NCBI RefSeq assembly: GCF_000756305.1
Contig: NZ_JRFE01000050.1
Span: 58,623-122,622 of the forward strand
Source: Myxosarcina sp. GI1
GTDB lineage: Bacteria > Cyanobacteriota > Cyanobacteriia > Cyanobacteriales > Xenococcaceae
Length of the DNA: 64,000 bases
Direction of reading: 5' to 3'
Numbering within the stretch: the first letter of the stretch is position 1; each line of letters starts with the position of its first letter. Positions 7,942 to 16,145 of the stretch are shown in pieces. The notes beneath the pieces are model-generated. The model saw only the letters and a program-made list of their open reading frames with translations, did no database searches and was not told the DNA's origin. The position numbers and the translations under genes were made by a program.

Positions 7942-10900
7942 CTAATCCAAATCGATGCGATCGATTAAGACTTCGCCATCGATCATTCTCTTGGCAGCAT
8001 CTAGCAAAACATCTTCAACATAGGGCTTGACAAAATAGCCTCTGGCACCCTTTTCGGCGGCAATATTTCGCATTTTTTGCGCTCCCCGAGAAGTTAGCAT
8101 GGCAATGGGCAATGTAGATAGTCTTTCATCTTGTTGAAGCTGAGCCAATAGCTCTAAACCATTCATCCTCGGCATCTCAATATCACAGAAGGCAATATCG
8201 CATGGCAGTCCCTCTTTGAGTTTTTCCCAAGCCTCTCGACCATCTCTAGCTTTTTCAACACGGTAGCCAGCTTTTTCAAACGTCATTGATAGTAGCTCTC
8301 TTACTGTTACCGAATCGTCAATAATCAATACCAACGGTGCCTCATCAAACTCCCTATTAGAAGATGCAGGGGAATTAGATTGTGTTTCCGCAACTGCCAC
8401 AGCAACTGGCTGAGATTTTTCTTCGGCTTTACTAACTTCAATTAATCGATGGGCAACATCCATCAAGTCTTTCTCGGTGTATGGCTTAGTCAAATAAGCC
8501 TGTGCTCCCAACTCACTAGCTAATTTGCGGTGTTTGTCAGCACCACGAGAGGTCAACATTGCTACGGGAAGCCGTTTAAACTCATCATGCTTTTGTAGAT
8601 TTGAGAGCAGTTCCAAACCGTTCATTCTTGGCATCTCGATATCGCAAAAGATCATGTTGCAGGGCAAACCGCCACGTAGTTTATCCCAGGCTTCTTGACC
8701 ATCTCTAGCCTGTTCGACACGATAACCCAACTTGATAAAACTCATTGATAGCAGTTCGCGAACGGTAATCGAATCATCTACTACTAACACCATTGGTTCA
8801 TTGCGTACGTTGGTTTCAGCAGTAGCATCGCTCTTAAGCAGATTGAAGTCCATTTTGATGGTTCTTCTACCCTGAGCAATTTCAATTAACTCCAATACAT
8901 CGCCGATAGGCAAAATCGTGCCGTCACCCAAAACTGTCGCTCCTGCAATACCAGGAGGTTTGGGTAGAGAACCTTCAATTTGTTTGATAACAATTTCTTG
9001 TTCGTTTTGTATTTCGTCTACTTCTACGGCTAAAAAATTATCGACGCTACGCAGAATCACAACAGATATGGTATCGTTATCTCGATCTTTAGCACTGTAG
9101 CTCGCTCCTCTTCTAATTTTACGATTGTAAGCTAGCAAATTGCTTAAAGGCTGCAAAGGCAAAAGCCGATCTTGCCAGGAAACACACTTTACTCCATTAG
9201 CATTGGTTTTAAGTTCGTTGGCAAAGTATTCCTTGGTCTTTTCTACCCCGTCTATTGGAAAAGCAATTTGATTATTTTTATCTACACAGATCAAAGCTTT
9301 ACAAATACTCAAAACCAGAGGTAGCCGAATTGTAAAAGTCGTACCTTTACCAATTTCAGATTCAATACCAACTGTACCGCGTATTTTCTTAAGGTCGGTT
9401 AGAACTACATCCATTCCTACACCACGACCTGCAAAATCATCTGCTTGGTCTTTGGTACTGAATCCTGGATGAAACAACAAATCGTAAATCTCAGGTTGGG
9501 TTAAGTTTTGTGCTTGCGCCCAAGTTATCAGATTTTTCTCAACGGCTTTATTTTTGACTCTTTCTGGATCTATACCCGCACCATCATCGGCAACGGTGAT
9601 TACAGTTTGGTTTCCTTGAATAAAGGCTTGGATACTAATATTACCTGCTGCGGGTTTGCCCAATTTAAGGCGTTTTTCTGGTGGTTCGATCCCGTGAGAA
9701 ATGGCATTATTTACCAAGTGAGTCATGGGATTGTAAAGATTTTCAACAATCAGTTTATCGATTAAAACTTCTTTACCTTCTATATGTAGTTCTGCTTGTT
9801 TTTTTTGTTGGCGAGAAATTTGGCGAACCGCTCTAGGTAAACGGTCTGCTGTGAGACCAAAGGCAATCATCCTCGAAGAGTTGATTCCTTCTTGTAGCTG
9901 AGTTGTAACTTGTCGCAGAGTCTGGGTTACTTTATCGCTCTCATCGACTACAAACTGAATATCCGATGCGGCTTCTCTAACTCGAACAATAAGCTCGATG
10001 ATTTCTTGCGAGAGTAAGTGAAACCCCGTAAAACGATCCATTTCCAGTGCGTCTAGTTCGTCCGATTGGGAGTTGACCTTTGCTTCAGAAAAATTAGAAC
10101 GCTCGATATTCCCTGCTGCTACTGCATTAGATTTGCGGCTAGCGAGCAATGCACCTTCTAAAAGCGATCGCTCGTAAGTATCGTGCATTCTTGCGCCCAC
10201 ATCCCCAAGAGACTGAACGTGACCGAGTAAATTATCCATAAAACGTCGCAGTCTATCGTGGTCGTCTTCTAGTCGGTTACGTTTAACTACCAGTTCTCCA
10301 ATTAAGTTATTGAGATTGTCTAATTTGCGTACCGATACCCGCATCGTTTGATCGAAGGTATTGGCTTTGGCAGCTTGGTCGGTTTCAGAGGTGGATTGGG
10401 CTTTAGAAACGGATGCAGGGGTTGCAGTTGAAGATGGCGATGGCGCATTCAGCTTGGATTCATCTAAGCCGACAATAGCATCGAGGTCGGCGAAGTCTGA
10501 ATCGGAATCCAAACTCATTCCCAGGTCAACTGTTTCTAATGGTGCGTCTAGATCGATTGAATCTAATGATTCTGGTTGTGTTTCCAAACCAAGTAGATTA
10601 TCTAAGTCGCCGAGGCTGTCATTGTCCAGTGAATCTTCGATCGGTTCTAATTCGCCCAAACTCTCATTGTCTAAAGATTCGAGATTATCTAAGTCGCCAA
10701 AGCTGTCATTGTCTAGCGAATCTTCGATCGGCTCTAGTTCGTCCAGACTCTCATTATCCAACGATTCAAGATTATCTAAATCGCCAAAGCTGTCATTGTC
10801 TAGCGAATCTTCGATCGGCTCTAGCTGCCAATCCGAATTATTTTCAATATTTTCTAGATCTAGAGAATTATTCAAATCGAGAGCTAAAGATTCGGTTTCA

Positions 10901-11304
10901 AGCCGTTCTTCATTGACAACTGTTTCGGAATTTTCTATTGAGTCAGGCTCTGGCGATCGCTCCAACTGAAAACTGTTTTCTATATCAGTGTTGTTATTTT
11001 CTGCCTTGTTGTCGAGCGGATTGCGAAAATCCCAATCCGATAGCTCGAAGTCTAATTCGCCTTCTATAGTGTCTGGTACAGATGGTTTTGGCTCTTCCGA
11101 TTGCAAAGTAAAAGAATCTTCAAGATCGTTCGATTCTTCCAAGATAATATCGGTGACTAATTCTGAATCTTCTTCTGTCCATAGATCTTGGAAATCACTG
11201 TCTAGCTCTTCATTTTGAGAAGCAGTTTGAGGCTCGTTTTCTGAAAGATTTAAATCTCGTTCATCCCAGTTATCATTTGCTCGGGATTTATCTTGGCTAT
11301 TCAT
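7942..11304 (-). CDS. CheA-like hybrid histidine kinase without HPt, with two receiver domains
   Basis: I chose the ATG at 11304 (MNSQDK) with GAGAA upstream, rather than a TTG 18 bases earlier; the product is 1120 residues. Order: an acidic Asp/Glu/Ser/Leu-rich region of about 310 residues with a 29-residue repeat in three copies; a CheA dimerisation domain (VRKLDNLNNLIGELVVKRNR); an HATPase domain with N box (HLVNNAISHGIEPPEKR) and G boxes (DDGAGID, GRGVGMDVV); a CheW-like domain; and two receivers, each with LVVDDS or LIIDDS, a phospho-Asp in FCDIEMPRMNG, and a conserved TSRG...KPY. No HPt motif exists, and the acidic region contains no His. This matches split pilus and phototaxis kinases such as the Synechocystis PilL-C type (Slr0322), where the HPt is on a separate protein. 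No che or pil neighbours are present. Confidence 0.88.
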   Translation of the reverse strand: MNSQDKSRANDNWDERDLNLSENEPQTASQNEELDSDFQDLWTEEDSELVTDIILEESNDLEDSFTLQSEEPKPSVPDTIEGELDFELSDWDFRNPLDNKAENNNTDIENSFQLERSPEPDSIENSETVVNEERLETESLALDLNNSLDLENIENNSDWQLEPIEDSLDNDSFGDLDNLESLDNESLDELEPIEDSLDNDSFGDLDNLESLDNESLGELEPIEDSLDNDSLGDLDNLLGLETQPESLDSIDLDAPLETVDLGMSLDSDSDFADLDAIVGLDESKLNAPSPSSTATPASVSKAQSTSETDQAAKANTFDQTMRVSVRKLDNLNNLIGELVVKRNRLEDDHDRLRRFMDNLLGHVQSLGDVGARMHDTYERSLLEGALLASRKSNAVAAGNIERSNFSEAKVNSQSDELDALEMDRFTGFHLLSQEIIELIVRVREAASDIQFVVDESDKVTQTLRQVTTQLQEGINSSRMIAFGLTADRLPRAVRQISRQQKKQAELHIEGKEVLIDKLIVENLYNPMTHLVNNAISHGIEPPEKRLKLGKPAAGNISIQAFIQGNQTVITVADDGAGIDPERVKNKAVEKNLITWAQAQNLTQPEIYDLLFHPGFSTKDQADDFAGRGVGMDVVLTDLKKIRGTVGIESEIGKGTTFTIRLPLVLSICKALICVDKNNQIAFPIDGVEKTKEYFANELKTNANGVKCVSWQDRLLPLQPLSNLLAYNRKIRRGASYSAKDRDNDTISVVILRSVDNFLAVEVDEIQNEQEIVIKQIEGSLPKPPGIAGATVLGDGTILPIGDVLELIEIAQGRRTIKMDFNLLKSDATAETNVRNEPMVLVVDDSITVRELLSMSFIKLGYRVEQARDGQEAWDKLRGGLPCNMIFCDIEMPRMNGLELLSNLQKHDEFKRLPVAMLTSRGADKHRKLASELGAQAYLTKPYTEKDLMDVAHRLIEVSKAEEKSQPVAVAVAETQSNSPASSNREFDEAPLVLIIDDSVTVRELLSMTFEKAGYRVEKARDGREAWEKLKEGLPCDIAFCDIEMPRMNGLELLAQLQQDERLSTLPIAMLTSRGAQKMRNIAAEKGARGYFVKPYVEDVLLDAAKRMIDGEVLIDRIDLD
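10601..10830 (-). repeat. 87-bp in-frame tandem repeat in the kinase gene
   Basis: Copies begin at 10601, 10688 and 10775, giving an exact period of 87 bp or 29 codons. The encoded unit reads EPIEDSLDNDSFGDLDNLES plus LDNESLDEL. Copies differ by a few bases, and the third is incomplete. The repeat lies in the acidic N-terminal linker. Confidence 0.9.
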
Positions 11305-11581
11305 AATATTTTCTCGAACCAATTTTGATACTTTACAAAGACGAAAATCTCACTTTAATTCAAGTTTCGCCATAACCGCCTGTTTAAAATAGTGGCTTTA
11401 ACTAAATAGATAGCAACAATAATTTCTATCCAATTTTAGTTTTCCCAAAATTGAAGCGTCAAATCTACTTTCGTATTAACAAATTATAAATAATATTAAT
11501 GTAGCTTAATCCAACTATACGTGCTTTGTAAGTTTGAAGATGCTCTAATGCTTATTGGTAATAGATCTTTTAGCTAAATAA

Positions 11582-12436
11582 ATGACAACTCCAACTGCAA
11601 CCCTACTTATTTCTTGTCCAGACCGCCCAGGACTAGTTGCTAAGTTTGCTAACTTTATTTACAGTAACGGTGGCAATATTATTCACGCCGACCTGCATAC
11701 AGATTTAGCCAATAATTTATTTTTAACTCGCATCGAATGGCAGCTACAGGGATTTAACTTACATCGCAATTTGATTGCGGGGGCTTTTGAGGCGATAGCC
11801 AAACCCCTGGCAGCAACTTGGCAGCTACACTTTTCCGATAGCTTGCCGCGTATATCTATCTGGGTAACAAAACAGGATCACTGCCTGTTAGATTTACTCT
11901 GGCGACACCAAGCCAAAGAATTGCAGGCAGAAATTCCCTTGATTATCAGCAATCACTCGAATTTAAAATACATTGCCGAACAGTTTGGCATTGATTTTTA
12001 TCATTTGCCTATAACCAAAGAAACCAAACAGGAACAAGAAGCCAAACAGCTAGAACTGTTAGCAAACTATGACATAGATCTGATCGTTTTAGCTAAATAC
12101 ATGCAGATCTTAAGTGCCGATTTTATTGCAAAATTTTCTAAAGCGATCAATATACATCACTCTTTTTTACCCGCTTTTGCTGGAGCCAATCCCTATCATC
12201 GAGCTTACCAGAGAGGAGTTAAAATTATCGGTGCTACAGCACACTATGTCACTCAAGATTTGGATGAAGGACCAATTATCGAACAGGAAGTAGTAAAGAT
12301 TAGTCACCGAGATACTACTGCCGATTTGATTCGTAAAGGTAGAGATTTAGAACGATTGGTTTTAGCGCGTGCAGTGCGGTTTCACCTACAAAATAGAATT
12401 TTAGTTTATGGCAATAAAACAGTAGTTTTCAGCTAG
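11582..12436 (+). CDS. purU: Formyltetrahydrofolate deformylase
   Basis: The 284-residue protein hydrolyses 10-formyl-THF to THF and formate, balancing the one-carbon pool and supplying formate for purine synthesis. An ACT domain occupies about 5-80 (TATLLISCPDRPGLVAKFAN). The formyltransferase fold follows at about 85-270, with catalytic Asn-His in INIHHSFLPAFAGANPYHRAY and the Asp in HYVTQDLDEGPIIEQ. Length and both domains match PurU. It is convergent with the YraN-family gene, with an 11-base gap. Confidence 0.95.
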   Translation: MTTPTATLLISCPDRPGLVAKFANFIYSNGGNIIHADLHTDLANNLFLTRIEWQLQGFNLHRNLIAGAFEAIAKPLAATWQLHFSDSLPRISIWVTKQDHCLLDLLWRHQAKELQAEIPLIISNHSNLKYIAEQFGIDFYHLPITKETKQEQEAKQLELLANYDIDLIVLAKYMQILSADFIAKFSKAINIHHSFLPAFAGANPYHRAYQRGVKIIGATAHYVTQDLDEGPIIEQEVVKISHRDTTADLIRKGRDLERLVLARAVRFHLQNRILVYGNKTVVFS

Positions 12437-12447
12437 AGTCTACGAAT

Positions 12448-12882
12448 TCAAGCTAGCTCGAAAGCCGATTTTAAATAGGTTTGCAAATTAAATTGATAGC
12501 GATCGCCGTTAAGTGTCATCTGACTGGTAGTCAAGTAGTTGACTCGGCTATCGAAATTAGCTGCCAATGTATAGTTGACTAAAGCTACATCAAAGCGACA
12601 GGGTAGTTCTGCTAGTTTGGAGTTTTGAGCCAAAAACAGCATCGCCGTCTGACAGATTTTTTCTTGTTTGCGAGTATCGATCGCCAGCAAACCATTACTA
12701 TCCCAATTGCGATCGCCTCGTGTTTTAACCTCAACAAAAATCAAACAAGCTTTACATTGATGTGTGGCGATTAAATCGATTTCTCCCCAACGACAAGACC
12801 AACCCTGATGTAGTAATTTATAACCCTGGGTCTTTAACCAAGAAGCAACTAGCCGTTCGCCTAATTCACCAAGATTTTTCAT
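12448..12882 (-). CDS. YraN/UPF0102 family nuclease-fold protein
   Basis: This 144-residue protein has the restriction-endonuclease-like core: G-E-x-x-A at the N-terminus (LGELGERLVASWL), then WGEIDLIA, then IFVEVKTR. The Asp and the E-V-K triad form the expected PD-(D/E)XK metal site. UPF0102 members are linked to DNA recombination or repair, but their substrate is not firmly known. It is an isolated gene. Confidence 0.88.
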   Translation of the reverse strand: MKNLGELGERLVASWLKTQGYKLLHQGWSCRWGEIDLIATHQCKACLIFVEVKTRGDRNWDSNGLLAIDTRKQEKICQTAMLFLAQNSKLAELPCRFDVALVNYTLAANFDSRVNYLTTSQMTLNGDRYQFNLQTYLKSAFELA

Positions 12883-12992
12883 ATTGGTTTAGATTTCAGA
12901 TTTCTATCGAATTGTAAGGCAGCAACAATGTTATGCCGAGTCACAGAGGATATTTTAGTAAAATTTTACCCATTGAGATTTAAGCAACAATT

Positions 12993-13484
12993 ATGAATCT
13001 AAAAAAAATTATCACTCGCGTCTTTATTTTTACACTTGCTATTAGTTGGGTTGGAAGTATTTTTGCAATGCCAGCCTGGAGCCGTAACTACAATAAGGAA
13101 GTATTGACAGAGACGGATTTTTCCCAACAAGATTTAACCGATGCTAGTTTCGATCATACAAATTTAAAAGGTAGTGATTTTAGTCACGCCAATTTGACAG
13201 GAGTACGCTTTTTTGGAGCTAATTTGGCTGGAACCAACTTTGAAGGAGCAAATTTACGTGGTGCTGACTTAGAATCAACTCGAATGACCAGAGCCAATCT
13301 AAATGACGCAGTTTTAGAAGGAGCTTTTATGACTAATGTAATGCTAGATAATGCCAATATTGAAGGAGCAGATTTTACCGATGCCTTAATGAGTGTCAGA
13401 ACTGAAGAGACTTTATGTGAAATAGCCAGCGGCACTAATTCCACTACAGGACGCAATACTAAAGATACTTTGTTTTGTCCGTAA
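12993..13484 (+). CDS. Secreted pentapeptide-repeat protein, probably thylakoid lumenal
   Basis: This 163-residue protein has a signal peptide (about 1-30, ending AMPAWS). About 14 consecutive A(D/N)LXX pentapeptides follow at about 45-135 (ANLTG, ANLAG, ANLRG, ANLND and similar), forming a right-handed quadrilateral beta helix. The C-terminal tail TLCEIASGTN...TLFCP has two Cys residues that probably form a capping disulfide. This tail and layout resemble plant thylakoid lumenal TL15/TL17-type proteins (family knowledge). The biochemical role is unknown. Confidence 0.85.
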   Translation: MNLKKIITRVFIFTLAISWVGSIFAMPAWSRNYNKEVLTETDFSQQDLTDASFDHTNLKGSDFSHANLTGVRFFGANLAGTNFEGANLRGADLESTRMTRANLNDAVLEGAFMTNVMLDNANIEGADFTDALMSVRTEETLCEIASGTNSTTGRNTKDTLFCP

Positions 13485-13547
13485 CTTAGGCTTTGGGCTT
13501 TAGGGAATGGGGAACAGCGAACAGGTAAGAGTAAATACTTTTTACTT

Positions 13548-13575
13548 GCTACTCGCTACTCGCTACTCGCTACTC
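13548..13575. repeat. Heptanucleotide tandem repeat (gctactc)4
   Basis: Four exact copies of gctactc lie between the pentapeptide gene and the convergent mscS gene. Such short tandemly repeated repetitive (STRR) heptamers are typical of cyanobacterial intergenic DNA. Confidence 0.9.
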
Positions 13576-13596
13576 AAAAAAACCTCCCCTGCTTCA

Positions 13597-14745
13597 TCAA
13601 ATAGTAACTGGCGACTCAACATAAATAGTCGGTTCCTGCATGACAAAATTAATTTCGTAATCTCGAAGTTGTTTGGAAATAGTTTGGTTGGCTAATTCCA
13701 ACAATCGCTTACGTAGCTGAATTGAATTTTCTGAAGATCCCAAAATAAAGAAAGTTACCCTGGCGCGAGTTCCTGGCTTATCTTCTAGTTCAAAAAGCTT
13801 GATTTTGGTACTGCCAGGATCGATTCCAAATAAAGCATCCGTACTTTCACTAACTATTTGCTCGACTAATGCCTGTTCTCGTTCTGCTAAAATTTCCAAA
13901 AAATCCAGGTAGAGCAATACCATTACCTTTTTACCTCTGGTAATATTTTCGATATCCAAATTAGCCAAAGTTGAATTGGGAATAATTACCAGAGTGCTTT
14001 TAGCTGCGGTTCTAAGTTTGGTAGAGCGCAAGCCAATCGATTCAATTCTGCCATATACATCCTCGGCATGAGGATTGAGACTAACACGGATATAGTCGCC
14101 AGGAACAAAAGGACGGTCTAAGTACAGTACTATTGTACCCAAAAGCTGCTCTAAAGTATTTTGAGCGGCAAAAGCGATCGCAATACCACCAATTCCCACC
14201 CCTGCCAGTAAGCCAATTAAATTTATATTTTGGCTTTGAGCAAAGCTTATAACTGCTACAAACCCAATAATTACATTGGCTATAGTTTCAAATACGAGTA
14301 GCATCTCGTCTATTTCCAAACCTAGTCTGCGAATCATATCGATGCCATAGACTCTGACAAACTGCCTAAACAGACGAGAAATCAGCCAAGCAATGCTAGC
14401 TATTACGGCTAGATTGAGAAAAAATTTAGCAACCTCATAAAAACCCTGGTATTCCTGAATCAAATTAAAGCAAATGGAAACTAAAACTAAAGTTCCAGCA
14501 ATTTTAATTAGCTTTTCTAAAGGAACAATTAGCTTCTCGTAAATTTGCGAAAATTTATCGGGAAAAAGTTTTTGGATAATCGCTCTTACTAGTACAGTAG
14601 TATATCTTCCAATAAGTAAGGCAAGTAATATAAAAATTAAAAATATACCAATATTAAGAGCATGTTTGATAATCGTGCTTCTAGTCGAATCATCTAGCTC
14701 TAACCACTTTTCAATCGTTTTTTGAATTGTTTCCGAAATATTCAT
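13597..14745 (-). CDS. MscS-family mechanosensitive channel (copy 2)
   Basis: The 382-residue membrane protein has an N-terminal helix at about 30-55, further helices to about 170, then the MscS pore helix and beta domain: GLLAGVGIGGIAIAFAAQNTL, followed by VLYLDRPFVPGDYIRV and LRSTKLRT...VIIPNS. The Gly/Ala packing of TM3 is preserved. It opens under membrane tension to release solutes on osmotic downshock. It lies 22 bases downstream of a paralogue in the same direction, so both are probably co-transcribed. Confidence 0.9.
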   Translation of the reverse strand: MNISETIQKTIEKWLELDDSTRSTIIKHALNIGIFLIFILLALLIGRYTTVLVRAIIQKLFPDKFSQIYEKLIVPLEKLIKIAGTLVLVSICFNLIQEYQGFYEVAKFFLNLAVIASIAWLISRLFRQFVRVYGIDMIRRLGLEIDEMLLVFETIANVIIGFVAVISFAQSQNINLIGLLAGVGIGGIAIAFAAQNTLEQLLGTIVLYLDRPFVPGDYIRVSLNPHAEDVYGRIESIGLRSTKLRTAAKSTLVIIPNSTLANLDIENITRGKKVMVLLYLDFLEILAEREQALVEQIVSESTDALFGIDPGSTKIKLFELEDKPGTRARVTFFILGSSENSIQLRKRLLELANQTISKQLRDYEINFVMQEPTIYVESPVTI

Positions 14746-14767
14746 ACCAAGTCAAAATGTTTGGTTT

Positions 14768-15865
14768 TTAGATTGTAATTGGTGAATCAACATTTATCGT
14801 TCTTTCTTCTAGATCGAAAGCGATACTGTATTCTTTTAGTTGCTTGGTAATACTTTGATTTGCTGCATCTAGAAGCTGACGACGTAAATCCATCGAAACT
14901 TCTCCAGAGCCTAAGATAAAAAAGTTGACTTGTGCTTGAGTGATTTTTTGGTTATTCTCAGCTACTAAGTTTTTAAAAATCACCTCTGTATTGCGGGGAT
15001 CGATACCAAAAATATCTTTTGTACTTTCTAAAATAATTTGCCGAATTAAAGCTTTTTCTTCATCGGGAATAGTACGGTAAAAAGTCAAATAAATTAGAGA
15101 AATAACTTTTTTAGCACCAGTTAAATTCTCAATATTTACCTGAGTCAGTACGCTATTAGGGACGATAACTAGACTACCTTTACCCGAAGTCCTAATTTTA
15201 GTCGATCGCCAACCAATTGATTCTACTCTGCCAAATGTGCCATCGGGCAGATGAATATAGTCGTCAATAACAAAAGGGCGATCTAAATAAAGTACGATTC
15301 CTCCTAATACCTGTTCGAGAATTTTTTGGGATGCAAATGCTACTGCCAAACCGCCAATTCCCAAACTAGCAACCAAACCAAAGATATTGATTTTATGTGT
15401 TTGAGCAAAGATAAAAACGATTACTAAAACAATAGTGAAGTTGGCAAAAAGTTTGCCTAAGATTAAAAATTCACCAGTAAGCTTACGTCCTCTTTGCAGT
15501 GCAGCATCTAATAAAAAATTATCGAAAACCTGACTAAAAATCCGAAATCCCAACCAAATAAAACTGACAGAAATTACCACACTCAAGGGAATTTCAATAA
15601 CGTTAATCCATTTGGGCAGGGGTAAAACTAGTAATGCCAGATCGAAAAAAGCTAATAAACTTGCTATCTTTAACCAATAGCTATCCGAGCCAACTATTTT
15701 TTGATAAATTTCACTAACTTGAGGAGATAGCAAACGCTCGCTAAGAAAACGCATCAATTGAAATAGAAAAAAAAGTCCAAAAAGAGCCATAATTGCCGTA
15801 CAGCCAATTAAAACCAGTAAAATATCGGTGTCAATATCAGTCACTTCTGTTAAGTAAGCATCCAT
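14768..15865 (-). CDS. MscS-family mechanosensitive channel (copy 1)
   Basis: The 365-residue protein has the MscS core GLVASLGIGGLAVAFASQKIL, followed by VLYLDRPFVIDDYIHL, RVESIGWRSTKIRT and VIVPNSVLTQ. The two tandem copies share the same layout and closing residues (INVDSPITI here, IYVESPVTI in the other) but are clearly diverged, so the duplication is old. Four or five membrane helices precede the beta domain. It is the first gene of the pair. Confidence 0.9.
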   Translation of the reverse strand: MDAYLTEVTDIDTDILLVLIGCTAIMALFGLFFLFQLMRFLSERLLSPQVSEIYQKIVGSDSYWLKIASLLAFFDLALLVLPLPKWINVIEIPLSVVISVSFIWLGFRIFSQVFDNFLLDAALQRGRKLTGEFLILGKLFANFTIVLVIVFIFAQTHKINIFGLVASLGIGGLAVAFASQKILEQVLGGIVLYLDRPFVIDDYIHLPDGTFGRVESIGWRSTKIRTSGKGSLVIVPNSVLTQVNIENLTGAKKVISLIYLTFYRTIPDEEKALIRQIILESTKDIFGIDPRNTEVIFKNLVAENNQKITQAQVNFFILGSGEVSMDLRRQLLDAANQSITKQLKEYSIAFDLEERTINVDSPITI

Positions 15866-16145
15866 TTTGTCAAACCTGATTACCTAATATAAGTAAATGG
15901 TGCGATTGCTCTTAGCGATAACAGCGCGTACGCAAGGGAGCGTGGCTTGAAACAGAGCCTATTCGCGCCATGCCATTTAGATTAAAAATAAAACCAGATA
16001 AGAACTAATTTAACCTTTACTATTTCAAAATCAAGCATAACCCATACCATAAATTTGTAGGAAAAGTTCTCAATTCCAACAAAAATGTCACAATGTATGT
16101 ATCTATTAACAAAATACTTAAGCTTAAAGCTCTATTGAATAGCGC
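15866..16145. other. Divergent intergenic region, GC-rich repeat-like patch
   Basis: This region lies between the divergent mscS pair and the helicase. Bases 15918-15975 hold a GC-richer, imperfectly palindromic patch (gcgcgtacgcaagggagcg ... attcgcgccatgcc) of the kind dispersed in cyanobacterial genomes. No RNA gene or clear promoter was recognised. Confidence 0.4.

Noticed and set aside
10361..10969. 202-codon Ser-rich frame antisense to the kinase gene
   Set aside because: It mirrors the acidic 87-bp repeat on the opposite strand; it is a composition artefact.
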